64,000 bases of DNA from an uncultured Formosa sp. (GCF_947500765.1 NZ_CANMTH010000003.1:531632-595631); one strand, 5' to 3'. Shown: positions 44,653 to 54,959, numbered from the stretch's first letter. The notes: generated by a model not told the origin, from the letters alone. Translations and numbers: made by a program.

Positions 44653-45943
44653 CGGCTACAGATCCCAATATTAAAAATAACAAATACACCAAGGCGATAT
44701 AACTAATATAGCTATAAGACCCTAAAGCGGTAAAACAATAGCTAAACAGACTTGGTGCAATGGCGCTACCTATCACTAAAAAGCTCATCACTTTTCCGGT
44801 AATCGCTCCTAAATGTAAACGCCCATAATATCGGGGCCAGGTTACAGCGTTTATTACAGCAAATAATCCACTCATAATACCCAAACCTGCCACTAAAGCG
44901 TACACGCCCATTGGGTTTGCTAGAAACAATAACCCTAAAGATGCTAAAACACCACCAGCCAACATGACGTACAAGTATATTTTATGACTAATATAATCAC
45001 TTAGTATGTTACAAAACGTAGATACCGATAAAGCAATAATAGAAATAGGAATAAAAATAGCAATGGCATGTGCCTTGGTGTAACCTTGAGTTGCAAAAAT
45101 AGACACCACATGAAAGGTAAATCCTGTAGCAAAGAAACTATTAAAGGAAATAACTAAACCAAACATCCAAAATCCTCGTGTCTTTTTGGCTTCTGTTAAG
45201 GTAAAATCTCTGACGGCTTTTTTAGGAACGTCAACTACTTTTTTAATAACCTTCTGTACGCCATCCGGAACCAAATTAAAGTCTTCTGGTTTATTCCGAT
45301 ACAATTGAAGAATACAAAAACTAAAGATAAATAAACATACGGCTAGAATTTGCCAACTGCGTTCCCAACCATGATTTTCTATCAGGTAATTCATCACCAA
45401 AGGCGAACTCGAGAACCCCAAAGACACCGTAACACTACTAATAGCATTAACTTTCCCCCTATTTTTATCGAACCACAGCATAATCATGTTTCGCGATGCC
45501 ATTGTCAGTACCCCTTGACCACTAAACCGAATTAAGAAAAACAACACACACATTACGCCAAAAGGAACCATCCAAGACGAGACCTGAAACAGCAATTTAA
45601 GCTGTTCACTAATCTGTACAGAAATAGAACACAACACTAACGATAATCCTAAAAGTATGGTTGCTGCAAAGGCCACATAACGCGCTCCAAAACGGTCAAA
45701 TAATCGCCCGGCTTTAGAGACAAAAAACGCACTTAATAACGTTCCTAACATATAGGCATTACTAAACTGATTCCGACTTAACCCCAAAGCATCTTTTACC
45801 GGATCTGTAAATACAGAAACACCAACAGTTTGTCCAGGAATACTAGCAAGCACACCAATGCTTCCTATAAAAAGAATGATATAACCGTAAAAAAAAGGGA
45901 ATGTTTTAGGATTGACAAGCGAGAATTTATTAGCCGTAGACAT
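44636..45943 (-). CDS. MFS transporter
   Basis: A 435-residue major facilitator with about twelve transmembrane helices. The loop between helices 2 and 3 carries GRLFDRFGARYV, the MFS signature A pattern, and the N-terminus (FYGYIILFIGSIGVLASIPG) and central loop (PEDFNLVPDG) resemble the oxalate/formate antiporter-like (OFA) and monocarboxylate-porter-type group. It would exchange or take up organic anions at the inner membrane. The gene is single and the substrate is not evident. Confidence 0.85.
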   Translation of the reverse strand: MSTANKFSLVNPKTFPFFYGYIILFIGSIGVLASIPGQTVGVSVFTDPVKDALGLSRNQFSNAYMLGTLLSAFFVSKAGRLFDRFGARYVAFAATILLGLSLVLCSISVQISEQLKLLFQVSSWMVPFGVMCVLFFLIRFSGQGVLTMASRNMIMLWFDKNRGKVNAISSVTVSLGFSSSPLVMNYLIENHGWERSWQILAVCLFIFSFCILQLYRNKPEDFNLVPDGVQKVIKKVVDVPKKAVRDFTLTEAKKTRGFWMFGLVISFNSFFATGFTFHVVSIFATQGYTKAHAIAIFIPISIIALSVSTFCNILSDYISHKIYLYVMLAGGVLASLGLLFLANPMGVYALVAGLGIMSGLFAVINAVTWPRYYGRLHLGAITGKVMSFLVIGSAIAPSLFSYCFTALGSYSYISYIALVYLLFLILGSVAVKNPQ

Positions 45944-46290
45944 ACTATGAATTAAGTACCATAAAAGTAAGCGATTTAATTCAGTAGCCTATGGTAATAC
46001 GTCTCTTTTTTAACATTAAATGCTAAACGCTTTAGGCATATTTAATTGTATTTAAAAAACAGACCTATGCAAGTGTTTAACTGATCTTATAAGTCCTTAA
46101 ATAGATTTTAAATAGCATAATAAACGTACGCCACATGAATAACGGCAATAGTATATTGGAATGCATCAATAAAACCCATAAAGGAGCTTTAACTTTAATG
46201 ATATTGATATGAATGTTGGTAAAACCATATTCAGAAGTACAGTCTCGGGTATAAAATATACCAGATTGAATACATCAAAATAGAAGTAAT

Positions 46291-46728
46291 ATGAATAATC
46301 AAATCGCAAAGTATGTAGCAGCGGGTATCTTAGGAACCGTAGCAATGACAATCATTATGGTAATCGCACCAAATATGGGAATGCCCAAAATGGCACCTTG
46401 GGAGTTATTATCGGGTGCAATGGGAGTTTCTATGGTATTAGGATGGGTGATGCATTTCGTGATCGGAATACTCTATGGTTTGGGATATGGATTTGTTTTC
46501 GCTCCCAAAGTACATATACACAATATCTGGTTAAAAGGAATTGTATTTGGTATGCTTGCTCTTATTACTGCACAAATAGGCATGCAAGTCATGGGCATGA
46601 TATTCCAAATACCTCAAATAAAGGGCGCTATGCCATTGCGTTTAATAGCGATGCTTATCGGACATATTGTGTTTGGTATAGTTACCGCTAAAGTAATTGG
46701 AAAAAACAAATTAATTTACGCCTTTTAA
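46291..46728 (+). CDS. Small four-helix membrane protein (DUF6789-like)
   Basis: A 145-residue hydrophobic protein with four predicted membrane helices at about 7-27, 48-70, 84-108 and 118-138. The N-terminal GILGTVAMTIIMVIAPNMGM and the central GWVMHFVIGILYGLGYG are typical of a Bacteroidota family of unknown function that often lies near redox or metal genes. It precedes the flavodoxin-like reductase by 115 bases. I cannot assign a role. Confidence 0.7.
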   Translation: MNNQIAKYVAAGILGTVAMTIIMVIAPNMGMPKMAPWELLSGAMGVSMVLGWVMHFVIGILYGLGYGFVFAPKVHIHNIWLKGIVFGMLALITAQIGMQVMGMIFQIPQIKGAMPLRLIAMLIGHIVFGIVTAKVIGKNKLIYAF

Positions 46729-46843
46729 TATAGCAATAAAACATCATCAGTCATAAAACAAAAACCACGTAATCAATTCATTAACATTTAATTATTAATA
46801 TTTTACATCATATAAAATCAATACTAATTTTACACAAGAACTC

Positions 46844-47578
46844 ATGAAAGACATAGATTTTAGTAATTTAAAAGCCGTATTTGTTAATTGTACTTTAAAG
46901 AAATCACCCTCAGAAAGTCATACCCGTAATCTTATGGATGTATCTATAAATATTATGAAATCTGAAGGGGTTTCTGTTGAAGCCATACGCCTAGCGGACT
47001 ACAATATTCCTCCAGGTGTGCAACCAGATATGACTACAGAAGGCTACGAAAAAGATGAATGGCCAGGCATTTACAAAAAAATTAAAGCTGCCGATATTTT
47101 AGTCATAGGAACTCCTATTTGGCTAGGAGAACGCTCTTCGGTCGCTTCTAAATTAATAGAACGGTTGTATGCCATGAGTGGCTACCAAAATGATAAAGGT
47201 CAATATGTATATTATGGCAAAGCTGGTGGTTGTATCATTACAGGGAATGAAGATGGTGTAAAACATTGTGCGATGGGTATGTTATATGCATTGCAACATT
47301 TAGGGTATAGCATTCCGCCACAAGCTGATGCCGGTTGGATTGGTTCTGTCGGCCCTGGACCTAGTTATGGCGATACCGAATGGAAAGGAAAAGCTATAAA
47401 TCCACCAGTAGGTTACGACTCAGAATTCACCAACAGAAATACAACCTTTATGAGTTATAACTTAATGCATTTAGCTAAAATATTAAAAGCACAAGACGGT
47501 TATCCTGCTTACGGAAATTCAAGGGAAGCTTGGGATGATGGCACACGTTGGAACTTCTCAAATCCCGAATACAGATAA
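46844..47578 (+). CDS. Flavodoxin-fold NAD(P)H-dependent oxidoreductase
   Basis: A 244-residue flavoprotein of the NADPH-dependent FMN reductase / WrbA-like group. The phosphate-binding loop is VNCTLKKSPSESHTRNLMD (about 12-30) and the second flavin loop is GTPIWLGERSSVASKLIERL. It would reduce quinones or flavins in the cytoplasm. A strong terminator follows the gene. It is a third type of flavin reductase in this window beside two nitroreductases. The physiological electron acceptor is not known. Confidence 0.82.
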   Translation: MKDIDFSNLKAVFVNCTLKKSPSESHTRNLMDVSINIMKSEGVSVEAIRLADYNIPPGVQPDMTTEGYEKDEWPGIYKKIKAADILVIGTPIWLGERSSVASKLIERLYAMSGYQNDKGQYVYYGKAGGCIITGNEDGVKHCAMGMLYALQHLGYSIPPQADAGWIGSVGPGPSYGDTEWKGKAINPPVGYDSEFTNRNTTFMSYNLMHLAKILKAQDGYPAYGNSREAWDDGTRWNFSNPEYR

Positions 47579-47586
47579 ACACACTT

Positions 47587-47630
47587 AAAAAGCTTTAATC
47601 TTGTGAATTACAACAATATTAAAGCTTTTT
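47587..47630 (+). terminator. Intrinsic terminator after the flavodoxin-like gene
   Basis: AAAAAGCTTTAAT at 47587-47599 and ATTAAAGCTTTTT at 47618-47630 form a perfect 13-bp stem with an 18-base loop, ending in a T-run, directly after the stop at 47578. The remaining sequence to 47937 has no gene. Confidence 0.75.
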
Positions 47631-47937
47631 ATTCTTCTGTTTTGAAGTTTAAATCTCGCTATACATTAATCTCAACGGCTAAGGCTTAAATAAAACGAAC
47701 AATCTAATACGCTTCACATGAAAACAGCCTATTAAAATTAACATTTTTTAAAGGTATCGTATCACTTTATATAGTATTTTCGCCAGCTTAAAATAATTAT
47801 CAAGAATCTCAATTAAAGGAGATAGCAACCTGCAATAACGAGCAAGGTGCTAAATAGATAAGCCAATTATTTGGAACAAATGTTAATTCAGTTTTCTACA
47901 AATTTGCTACTATTCTCCTTTTAAAAATGAATAAATC

Positions 47938-49245
47938 ATGGCAAATACAATACCAAATACCCCTAAGTTTTCTGCTTTAATTCCGTTACTCGTTTTCGTG
48001 TTTACGTTTTTAGGAGTAGGCATCTATCAAGACGATTTTTATGCTTTGCCCTCACCTATTGCTGTTATGGGAGGGATTATCGTGGCATTTGTAATGTTTA
48101 AACAGTCTATTCAATCTAAAATAGATACGTTATTAAAAGGGTGTGGCGATAATAAAATATTAACCATGTGCTTAATCTATTTACTGGCTGGTGCATTTGC
48201 TGCTATAGCAAGCGAAACAGGTAGTGTAGATGCTATTGTAAATCTGGGATTAGACTATATTGCCATTCAATATATTTATGTGGGTATTTTTATTATTGCA
48301 GGGTTTTTATCTGTATCTACAGGAACTTCTGTGGGGGCTATTGTTGCCTTAGCACCTATTGTGGTAAGCTTTGCTGATAAAAGCAGTGCCGATTTAGCCA
48401 TTTTATGTGGCGCCTTATTAGGAGGAAGCATGTTTGGAGATAATTTGTCTGTAATCTCAGACACAACCATTGCAGCAACACAATCTCTAGGGGTTAAAAT
48501 GAGTGATAAGTTTAAGCAGAATGTTAAAATAGCAATACCTGCTGCCTTATTTACCATAGTTATATTAGTGTTTCAAGGTTTAGGCTTAAAATCGGCAGAT
48601 ACAGAAACTGTAGTGTACAGCTATTCCGTTATAAAAATACTGCCTTACCTTTTTGTTATTATACTTTCGGTAGTGGGTGTTAATGTATTTGTAACCTTAC
48701 TTTTAGGAACTCTATCTGCAGGGATTTTAGGTATTATTTATGGCGATTTCACACTATTAGAAGCCACTAAAATTACATATGGAGGTTTTACAAACATGAC
48801 CGAAATCTTTTTACTATCCTTACTTACTGGCGGACTCGCAGCCTTAGTTGAGAAAAATGGAGGTATTGATTATATTTTAACCCACATTAGAAAACTAATT
48901 AAAAGTAAAAAAACAGCCGAGTTAGGTATTGCAACTTTAGTGAGCAGCATTAATATGGCCATTGCAAACAACACCGTATCTATTATTATAGCAGGACCAA
49001 TTAGTAAAACCATTAATGATGAATATGGTTTAGACAATAAAAAAACAGCTTCTATTTTAGATATTTTCTCCTGTATTTCTCAAGGGTTATTACCTTACGG
49101 CGCACAAGTATTAATGATTTTAAGCTTTTCGAAAGGCAGAATAGATTATCTCGATTTAGTAAGTAATGCGTGGTATTTACTCTTACTACTCGTGTATACA
49201 GTGGCTTTTGTAAGTTTTAAACCCTTAACATTTATTAAGCACTAA
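47938..49245 (+). CDS. NhaC-type Na+/H+ antiporter family protein
   Basis: A 435-residue inner-membrane carrier with about eleven helices. The segments SVSTGTSVGAIVALAPI and ALLGGSMFGDNLSVISDTTIAA are the family signature containing the conserved GDNLSxISDTT motif. NhaC proteins exchange Na+ for H+, and some relatives take up malate, lactate or amino acids. No neighbouring enzyme suggests another substrate. The stop is 14 bases from the convergent histidine kinase gene. Confidence 0.87.
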   Translation: MANTIPNTPKFSALIPLLVFVFTFLGVGIYQDDFYALPSPIAVMGGIIVAFVMFKQSIQSKIDTLLKGCGDNKILTMCLIYLLAGAFAAIASETGSVDAIVNLGLDYIAIQYIYVGIFIIAGFLSVSTGTSVGAIVALAPIVVSFADKSSADLAILCGALLGGSMFGDNLSVISDTTIAATQSLGVKMSDKFKQNVKIAIPAALFTIVILVFQGLGLKSADTETVVYSYSVIKILPYLFVIILSVVGVNVFVTLLLGTLSAGILGIIYGDFTLLEATKITYGGFTNMTEIFLLSLLTGGLAALVEKNGGIDYILTHIRKLIKSKKTAELGIATLVSSINMAIANNTVSIIIAGPISKTINDEYGLDNKKTASILDIFSCISQGLLPYGAQVLMILSFSKGRIDYLDLVSNAWYLLLLLVYTVAFVSFKPLTFIKH

Positions 49246-49258
49246 ACAACAAGGTGTC

Positions 49259-50599
49259 TTATGCTTTTAATAACGTAAAATAAAAGGTGGTACCCGTACC
49301 TTCTTTACTGTCTAACCAAATACGACCTTTATAGTTTGTAATAATCTTTTTAACAATAGACAACCCAACACCAGAAGACGATCCTGTGCTTTCTAATTTA
49401 GTAAATACTTTAAATACTTTTTCAAAATAATTGGGATGAATTCCCATGCCGTTATCTGTTACAAAAAACTCATAACAATCGGCTTTCTCGGTAAACCCGA
49501 CATCAATAGTACCTTCAGCTTTATCACAATACTTTATTGCATTCTGAATTAAGTTTTGAAACACTTGCTTATATCTCCAACCATTGCCATACACACTAGG
49601 AAGTTCTTCTTGAATGGTTATTGTGATGTGTTTTGGAACAAAAAGGGTTTGTAAAACTTCTGTAGTGATTGTATTTAAATCTATTAATGAATGCTCTGAT
49701 TTTAGTTTATCTATAGTAGAATAATCTAAAATACCTTTAATTAGAAAATCCATTTTTTCAACATTAAACAACACATGTTTTAACGAACTTAAGGCCGCTT
49801 CATCCAAAACATCCTTATGGTCGTCCATAAACCAGCCCACTAAAGTATGAATGTTAATTAACGGGGCTTTTAAATCATGAGAAACCACGTGTGCATATTC
49901 ATTTAACTCTTCATTTTGAAGCGATAGGTTTTTTAACAATTCTTCTTTCTTTGCTTCCTGCGCTTTTATTTGCTCTTCATGCTCTTTTCTCTGAATTACA
50001 TTAACAAGCATGTTGGCATATACAAAAAGAATATCTTTCTCGTTTTCGTTATACACGTTAATTTTCTTAACCGAATCGAAACCTATAAATCCTATTAATG
50101 TATTGTTCTTTATTTTGGGAATAGTAATTAAACTTTTAATGCCTTGAGGTTCTAAAATAGCACGTAAACCAAATTCTCCATCTTCGGGAAGTAGGCTAAC
50201 GTTTTCAATTAAGAACGCCTCTCCTTTTTTATGAGCTTTAACCCATTGCGGAATATAATCTATTGGAATGTTTTGCAAATTGTCTATGGCGGGTTCTATA
50301 CCTTCAGCGCACCACTCGTAAGTATTCGAACTTGTATTATTTACCAAATCATAAGAAAAGATATAGCTCCTATCAGATTCTACAAATTCTCCAATTTGCT
50401 TTAAAGAGTCCTGAATAAGCAAATCAATATCTGATAAATCTGAATTAATATAAGTTGTAGAAATACTTATTAATAAGTCCTGAAAACGCAACTGACGTTC
50501 AATAATACGATCCTTTTCTGCTTGTACAGCCTCAATGCCTATACCGCATTCTTGCTGTTCAGAACTTTTATTTTTATCGTCTAAGTATTGTTTTTTCAT
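49259..50599 (-). CDS. GAF-domain sensor histidine kinase
   Basis: A 446-residue histidine kinase without transmembrane segments, so a cytoplasmic sensor. A GAF domain covers about 45-200 (SDRSYIFSY, YIPQWVKAHKKGEAFLIENV, LITIPI-like SLITIPKIKNNTLIGFIGFD). A coiled coil (204-233) leads to the HisKA domain with His241 (HVVSHDLKAPL). The ATPase domain has the N box NLIQNAIKYCDKA (Asn353), G1 DNGMGIHPN and G2 GSSSGVGLSIV. No response regulator gene is next to it, so it is an orphan kinase. The sensed signal is unknown. Confidence 0.88.
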   Translation of the reverse strand: MKKQYLDDKNKSSEQQECGIGIEAVQAEKDRIIERQLRFQDLLISISTTYINSDLSDIDLLIQDSLKQIGEFVESDRSYIFSYDLVNNTSSNTYEWCAEGIEPAIDNLQNIPIDYIPQWVKAHKKGEAFLIENVSLLPEDGEFGLRAILEPQGIKSLITIPKIKNNTLIGFIGFDSVKKINVYNENEKDILFVYANMLVNVIQRKEHEEQIKAQEAKKEELLKNLSLQNEELNEYAHVVSHDLKAPLINIHTLVGWFMDDHKDVLDEAALSSLKHVLFNVEKMDFLIKGILDYSTIDKLKSEHSLIDLNTITTEVLQTLFVPKHITITIQEELPSVYGNGWRYKQVFQNLIQNAIKYCDKAEGTIDVGFTEKADCYEFFVTDNGMGIHPNYFEKVFKVFTKLESTGSSSGVGLSIVKKIITNYKGRIWLDSKEGTGTTFYFTLLKA

Positions 50600-50868
50600 T
50601 CGGTTTTGGGGAATTATAGAAAGTAAACAACTTCCTTTTTAAAGATACAATTTAGATATTAATTATAAAAATTTGATTATTAAAACGTCTTGAAATATAT
50701 GAATTATTTTAATGATTTGTAACCGGTTAATCCATGCGCATTCATTTTTAGGCCTCGTAAAACACCTTTCCTTTTTAAAAGATAATATAGTCACTATTTA
50801 TTTTTAAAATTGAATTACAGTTTCACCAAAAACAAGTAACTTAATGGAGTTAAAAATCACAATTAAAA

Positions 50869-51837
50869 ATGAGTAAATCACCTATACCATATTCTAGAAG
50901 ATCTTTTGCAAAACTTTCAGCCTTAGGATTAGCGAGCATCCCTTTAATGGCCTTTCAGGACAACCTAGATGTGTTCTCTGCATCTGCTCCAGAAGCACTT
51001 AATGTTCATTTATTTTCAAAACATTTACAATTTTTAGATTATAACGAAATGTCTGCAGCAACTGTAGAGATGGGTTTTGATGGCTTAGATTTAACTGTTC
51101 GACCAAAAGGACATGTTTTACCCGAACGCGTCACAGATGACTTACCTAAGGCCGTCGAAGCCATGAAAGCAAACGGACTAACCCCAAAATTAATGTCGAC
51201 TAACGTTTGGGATATTAGCAATAACATCCAGAAAACAGTATTAGAAACAGCCAGTCCGTTAGGGTTTACACATTACCGTACTGCATGGTTAAAATATCCT
51301 GAAGATCGATCCATACAAGACAGTCAAGCGTTGTATGCCAAACAAGCCAAAGCCTTAGAATTACTGAATAAACGTTTAGGTCTAATTGGAGGCTATCAAA
51401 ACAATTCAGGTAAAAATGTGGGAGCACCTATTTGGGATTTAATACCCATTTTAGAAGCCACCAAAGGTCAATTTTTAGGAAGTCAGTATGATATTAGACA
51501 CGCTGTTATTGAAGGTGGCGAAAGCTGGGAATTGGGCTTAAGACGCATAAGACCCTATATAAATACCATTGTATTAAAAGATGTAAAATGGGGCGTTGTA
51601 AACGGAAAATGGGAACCTGTAAATGTTCCTATGGGTGAAGGTATGGTCGATTTTAAACGTTACTTTTCGTTGTTAAAACAATACAAAATTAATGTACCGG
51701 TATCCCTTCATGTTGAATATGATTTAGGCGGAGCAGAACGTGGTTTAGACAAAATTACAATACCTAAAAAAGAAGTCTTAGCTCGTATTAAAAAAGATTT
51801 AGCCTTTATTAGAGAAACATGGAGTCAAACGGAATAA
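50869..51837 (+). CDS. Tat-exported sugar phosphate isomerase/epimerase-like TIM-barrel protein
   Basis: A 322-residue xylose-isomerase-like TIM-barrel protein. The N-terminus carries a twin-arginine signal (YSRRSFAKLSALGLASIPLM, residues 8-27), so it is folded before export. Barrel segments include VEMGFDGLDLTVRP, QYDIRHAVIEGGESWELGLR, INTIVLKDVKWGV and VPVSLHVEYD, whose Asp, His and Glu side chains would bind a divalent metal. The family is often annotated sugar phosphate isomerase/epimerase; an exported copy must act on an unphosphorylated sugar. Single gene; substrate unknown. Confidence 0.85.
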   Translation: MSKSPIPYSRRSFAKLSALGLASIPLMAFQDNLDVFSASAPEALNVHLFSKHLQFLDYNEMSAATVEMGFDGLDLTVRPKGHVLPERVTDDLPKAVEAMKANGLTPKLMSTNVWDISNNIQKTVLETASPLGFTHYRTAWLKYPEDRSIQDSQALYAKQAKALELLNKRLGLIGGYQNNSGKNVGAPIWDLIPILEATKGQFLGSQYDIRHAVIEGGESWELGLRRIRPYINTIVLKDVKWGVVNGKWEPVNVPMGEGMVDFKRYFSLLKQYKINVPVSLHVEYDLGGAERGLDKITIPKKEVLARIKKDLAFIRETWSQTE

Positions 51838-52086
51838 CAATTATAATAATGATAAATCAGAAATACATATTCAAACCATAATACATCACAAAAACCTGTT
51901 TTTAAACAATTTAAAGACTTATTAGTAATGTAACACTGTAATACGAATTATATACGTAAGGCAATCATGTTATATGTTATTTTAATACATGCATACTGAA
52001 ACAGCATTCTAGTTAAGATTATAAGGGATTACGTTAATAAAAGAAAGCATCCTGTATTATTTTCGACAAACAAAAAACTAGAACAT

Positions 52087-53016
52087 ATGAAAATGACATC
52101 TTTAACTTCCTTTTTATTAAGTGCATTAGTTTTGCTTTTTGCTTGTAATGATGACGATTCCAGCAATCAGAATCAAGATAAGGACACACCAGATACCGAA
52201 GGTATAGGATATGTAAAAACTGCCAATGCACCCTCAGAAATATACAACACTATCATTTCTACTTTAAACGCGAATAGCAATATTGGAATTATAGCTGAGG
52301 TAAACCATTCTGTAAACGCCCAAAACACAGATTTTTACTTAGACTATACACGAACTGTTTACTTTGGAAATCCTGCTTTAGGTACACCACTTATGCAGGA
52401 GAATATTCTAGCAGGACTAGATCTTCCGCAACGCATTACTGTATATACAGACAAAAATGGAGAAACCGTAGTGGCTTACAATTCTGTAGATTATATTATT
52501 AACAGACATGGTCTTGGAGAGGTTTCAACGACAACTATGATTGAAAACGCCCTAACCTCTATTGTAAATACAGCCACTGGTGAAAACGCTATTTTAAACG
52601 CTGTGGACACCGATAATGACACTGGTATTATTACACTATCTAGCCCCAATGATTTTGATACGACTTATAACAACATTATCAATACACTTAACAGTTTGGA
52701 ACCTATAACCGTGATTGCCGAATTAGATCACCAAGCTAATGCAGCTGGTGTAGACATGGAATTAACATCGGCTAAACTTATTATTTTTGGAAACCCTACA
52801 TTAGGCACCCCTTTAATGGTAGAATCTAGAACAACGGCTTTAGATTTACCTCAAAAAATGTTAGTCTATGAAGATGCTAACGGTGAAGTAAAAATAAGTT
52901 ACAACAATCCAAATTACATTGCAGAACGCCATGATATCGATAATAACGATACCACTTTAACAACAATTTCTAATGCATTACAAAACATTGCAGCTTCTGG
53001 TGCGCTAGAAGAATAA
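52087..53016 (+). CDS. Lipoprotein with two DUF302 domains
   Basis: A 309-residue lipoprotein (lipobox LVLLFACN, Cys at about residue 18) with an acidic Asp/Asn linker and two homologous DUF302 domains. Domain one (about 44-145) and domain two (about 195-300) share the pattern NTLN-----IIAEV-H and FGNP-LGTPLM, with DLPQ-M/I-VY-D-NGE, then Y. DUF302 proteins are of unknown function. The duplication within one chain, seen in the repeated FGNPALGTPLMQE and FGNPTLGTPLMVE, is clear. The gene is monocistronic. Confidence 0.75.
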   Translation: MKMTSLTSFLLSALVLLFACNDDDSSNQNQDKDTPDTEGIGYVKTANAPSEIYNTIISTLNANSNIGIIAEVNHSVNAQNTDFYLDYTRTVYFGNPALGTPLMQENILAGLDLPQRITVYTDKNGETVVAYNSVDYIINRHGLGEVSTTTMIENALTSIVNTATGENAILNAVDTDNDTGIITLSSPNDFDTTYNNIINTLNSLEPITVIAELDHQANAAGVDMELTSAKLIIFGNPTLGTPLMVESRTTALDLPQKMLVYEDANGEVKISYNNPNYIAERHDIDNNDTTLTTISNALQNIAASGALEE

Positions 53017-53159
53017 TATAACACCTAATTTATACCATTCTAACCCCTTGTAAGTCATTATAGGGAGTCTTTTTTGTAACGTTATGTAGACTTTAATTAT
53101 TAATTTGTGATTTGACAAAAATATGCATCTTAAGAAACAGGCGTTCCCATTCATTTTTA

Positions 53160-53972
53160 CTACATACTTTGTGTATAATAGTTATAATCTTTTAACACCA
53201 CATCTATAAATTCCTTATCGTTTTTATGTGCAGATTTAATACCCGTAACTTCTATAATTTTAGTACGTAACTTAACAAGCGTTTTATAGTCGTTTACTTT
53301 AGCCGCCATGTTAAACGTCTCTTTAATAATTCGAGCATCGTTATCAGACAAGCGAATAACCGACGGATAAATAGGCTTATAAGCATCAGTAATTTGTTCT
53401 AAAATAGTATCCGAAAACTTCACATCGTCTTTCAAATAAATAACAACCGTATTCGCCATTATATCTCCAAAACGCTGATTTTTATTTGTAAATAAGATCA
53501 TGAAAAAACCAACAAGTTTTCCTAAAATAAAAATCACTATTAAGAGTTCGTACCTAGATCCCAAACCTAATGAAGCTATATAAACATAGATTAAAGAGAA
53601 GAAATTAAAATCGATAGTCCTTAAAAACCAACGGATAACATAATCTGTAATTGAGGGTTTAAAGCCATCAATATTTATCACTTTAATTTTAAGTAGTTTC
53701 TTACCAATGGTTTGTCCGTTTAATAATAGTTCAGAATAAAGAGAATAAAACGTCACTGGTAATAAAATTAATATATCTATGGCCTTTATAGACCATTGAT
53801 CGTGATCTAGTGTGTTTTCAATCACATGAAAGTCTAAATACTTATAAGCAAAGTAGATATATGCTATTTTTATAACGTTATCTATTATAAAAGCAGACAA
53901 CCGCTGGCCGACGTTTGCCATAGTAAAATTGATGTCTACATTTTGTGCTGTTTTTATTTGGAGTCTTTTCAT
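53160..53972 (-). CDS. RDD family membrane protein with C-terminal KTL-LR module
   Basis: A 270-residue membrane protein. The RDD domain spans about 20-180 with VGQRLSAFIIDN (the Arg/Asp motif), NGQTIGKKLLKIKVINIDG and RFGDIMANTVVI and four to five membrane helices. Its C-terminal 60 residues (LSDNDARIIKETFNMAAKVN through DKEFIDVVLKDYNYY) align with residues 100-159 of the DUF2339 protein at 41590-44277. The gene is divergent from the SpoIIM-like gene, with 22 bases between the likely starts. RDD proteins in this context are a standard partner of SpoIIM and MoxR/DUF58 operons. Confidence 0.85.
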   Translation of the reverse strand: MKRLQIKTAQNVDINFTMANVGQRLSAFIIDNVIKIAYIYFAYKYLDFHVIENTLDHDQWSIKAIDILILLPVTFYSLYSELLLNGQTIGKKLLKIKVINIDGFKPSITDYVIRWFLRTIDFNFFSLIYVYIASLGLGSRYELLIVIFILGKLVGFFMILFTNKNQRFGDIMANTVVIYLKDDVKFSDTILEQITDAYKPIYPSVIRLSDNDARIIKETFNMAAKVNDYKTLVKLRTKIIEVTGIKSAHKNDKEFIDVVLKDYNYYTQSM

Positions 53973-53993
53973 TCAATGTTTAAATTCGCCTTA

Positions 53994-54959
53994 ATGAGAG
54001 AAGTCGCTTTTATAAAGCAAAATAAAGAAAAATGGCTTGAATTTGAGCAAATAAGTTCAAATAAAGATAAAAAAAGCCCAGACGATATTGCCAATTTGCA
54101 TATTAAAATCATGAACGATTTGGTATATGCACAAACCTACTACCCTAAAAGTAAAGTGACTATCTATTTAAATAAACTAGCAAAATCTAGTTTCGATACG
54201 GTATATCATACAAAGCGAAGACATAAAAATGTTGCTTTTAATTTTTTTTTCGACACCATTCCGCTGCTCACTTACAAGCATAGAAAATATATTTATATCT
54301 CATTTATATTCTTCTTTATCTGTTTCTTTATAGGACTACTGTCTACGTTTAACGACGATACGTTTGCTAGACAGATTTTAGGAAATAACTACATAGACCA
54401 AACATTAGAAAATATAGAAAGCGGAGATGCTATGGCCATTTATAAAGGCGGTAGCAATTGGGGAACGTTTATTGGTATTTACGATAACAACCAACGTGTA
54501 GGCTTAAATATGTTTCTTTCTGGATTGTTTTTAGGTATAGGTACCGGATTTTACATTGTTTACAACGCCATTATGGTTGCTGTTTTTCAAGCATTTTTCT
54601 ATCAGCACAATAGTTTTTTCGATAGTATAAAAGGCATATGGATTCATGGAACTTACGAGATTTTTGGAATGATTATAGAGGCTGCAGCTGGTTATATTAT
54701 TGGCGCAAGTATACTATTTCCGGGTACCTTAAAACGATTTCAGTCGTTTAAAATAGGTGTTAGAGAAGCCTTTTTTATTTTTATAAGTACCATTCCCTTT
54801 ACCATTATGGCAGCACTTTTAGAAGGCTATATTACTAGATATTCTAATAAAATGCCAGTCGTTATGTGTTTTGCTATTATTATTTTTAGTCTAGCATCTA
54901 TTAGTTATTATTATCTCGTTCTACCATTTCAAGTAGCAAAAAAACACGCCTTAAGATAA
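53994..54959 (+). CDS. Stage II sporulation protein M (SpoIIM)-like membrane protein
   Basis: A 321-residue inner-membrane protein that starts MREVAFIKQNKEKWLEFEQI, a hallmark of this family in Bacteroidota; the ATG at 53994 is preferred over the ones at 53943 and 53976. About five to six membrane helices follow residue 95, with GIYDNNQRVGLNMFLSGLFL and GTYEIFGMIIEAAAGYIIGA conserved. Despite the name, sporulation is not meant here: the gene is the first of a conserved cluster with DUF4129, DUF4350, MoxR ATPase and DUF58. The gene ends with the overlap ATAATGA with the next start. Confidence 0.85.
   Translation: MREVAFIKQNKEKWLEFEQISSNKDKKSPDDIANLHIKIMNDLVYAQTYYPKSKVTIYLNKLAKSSFDTVYHTKRRHKNVAFNFFFDTIPLLTYKHRKYIYISFIFFFICFFIGLLSTFNDDTFARQILGNNYIDQTLENIESGDAMAIYKGGSNWGTFIGIYDNNQRVGLNMFLSGLFLGIGTGFYIVYNAIMVAVFQAFFYQHNSFFDSIKGIWIHGTYEIFGMIIEAAAGYIIGASILFPGTLKRFQSFKIGVREAFFIFISTIPFTIMAALLEGYITRYSNKMPVVMCFAIIIFSLASISYYYLVLPFQVAKKHALR

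Noticed and set aside
46398..46691. 97-residue second frame inside the small membrane protein gene
   Set aside because: Same-strand overlapping frame with unlikely composition; the first frame has clear membrane helices.
53994..54959. Evidence for sporulation
   Set aside because: SpoIIM-like proteins are common in non-sporulating Bacteroidota next to MoxR/DUF58; nothing else points to sporulation.
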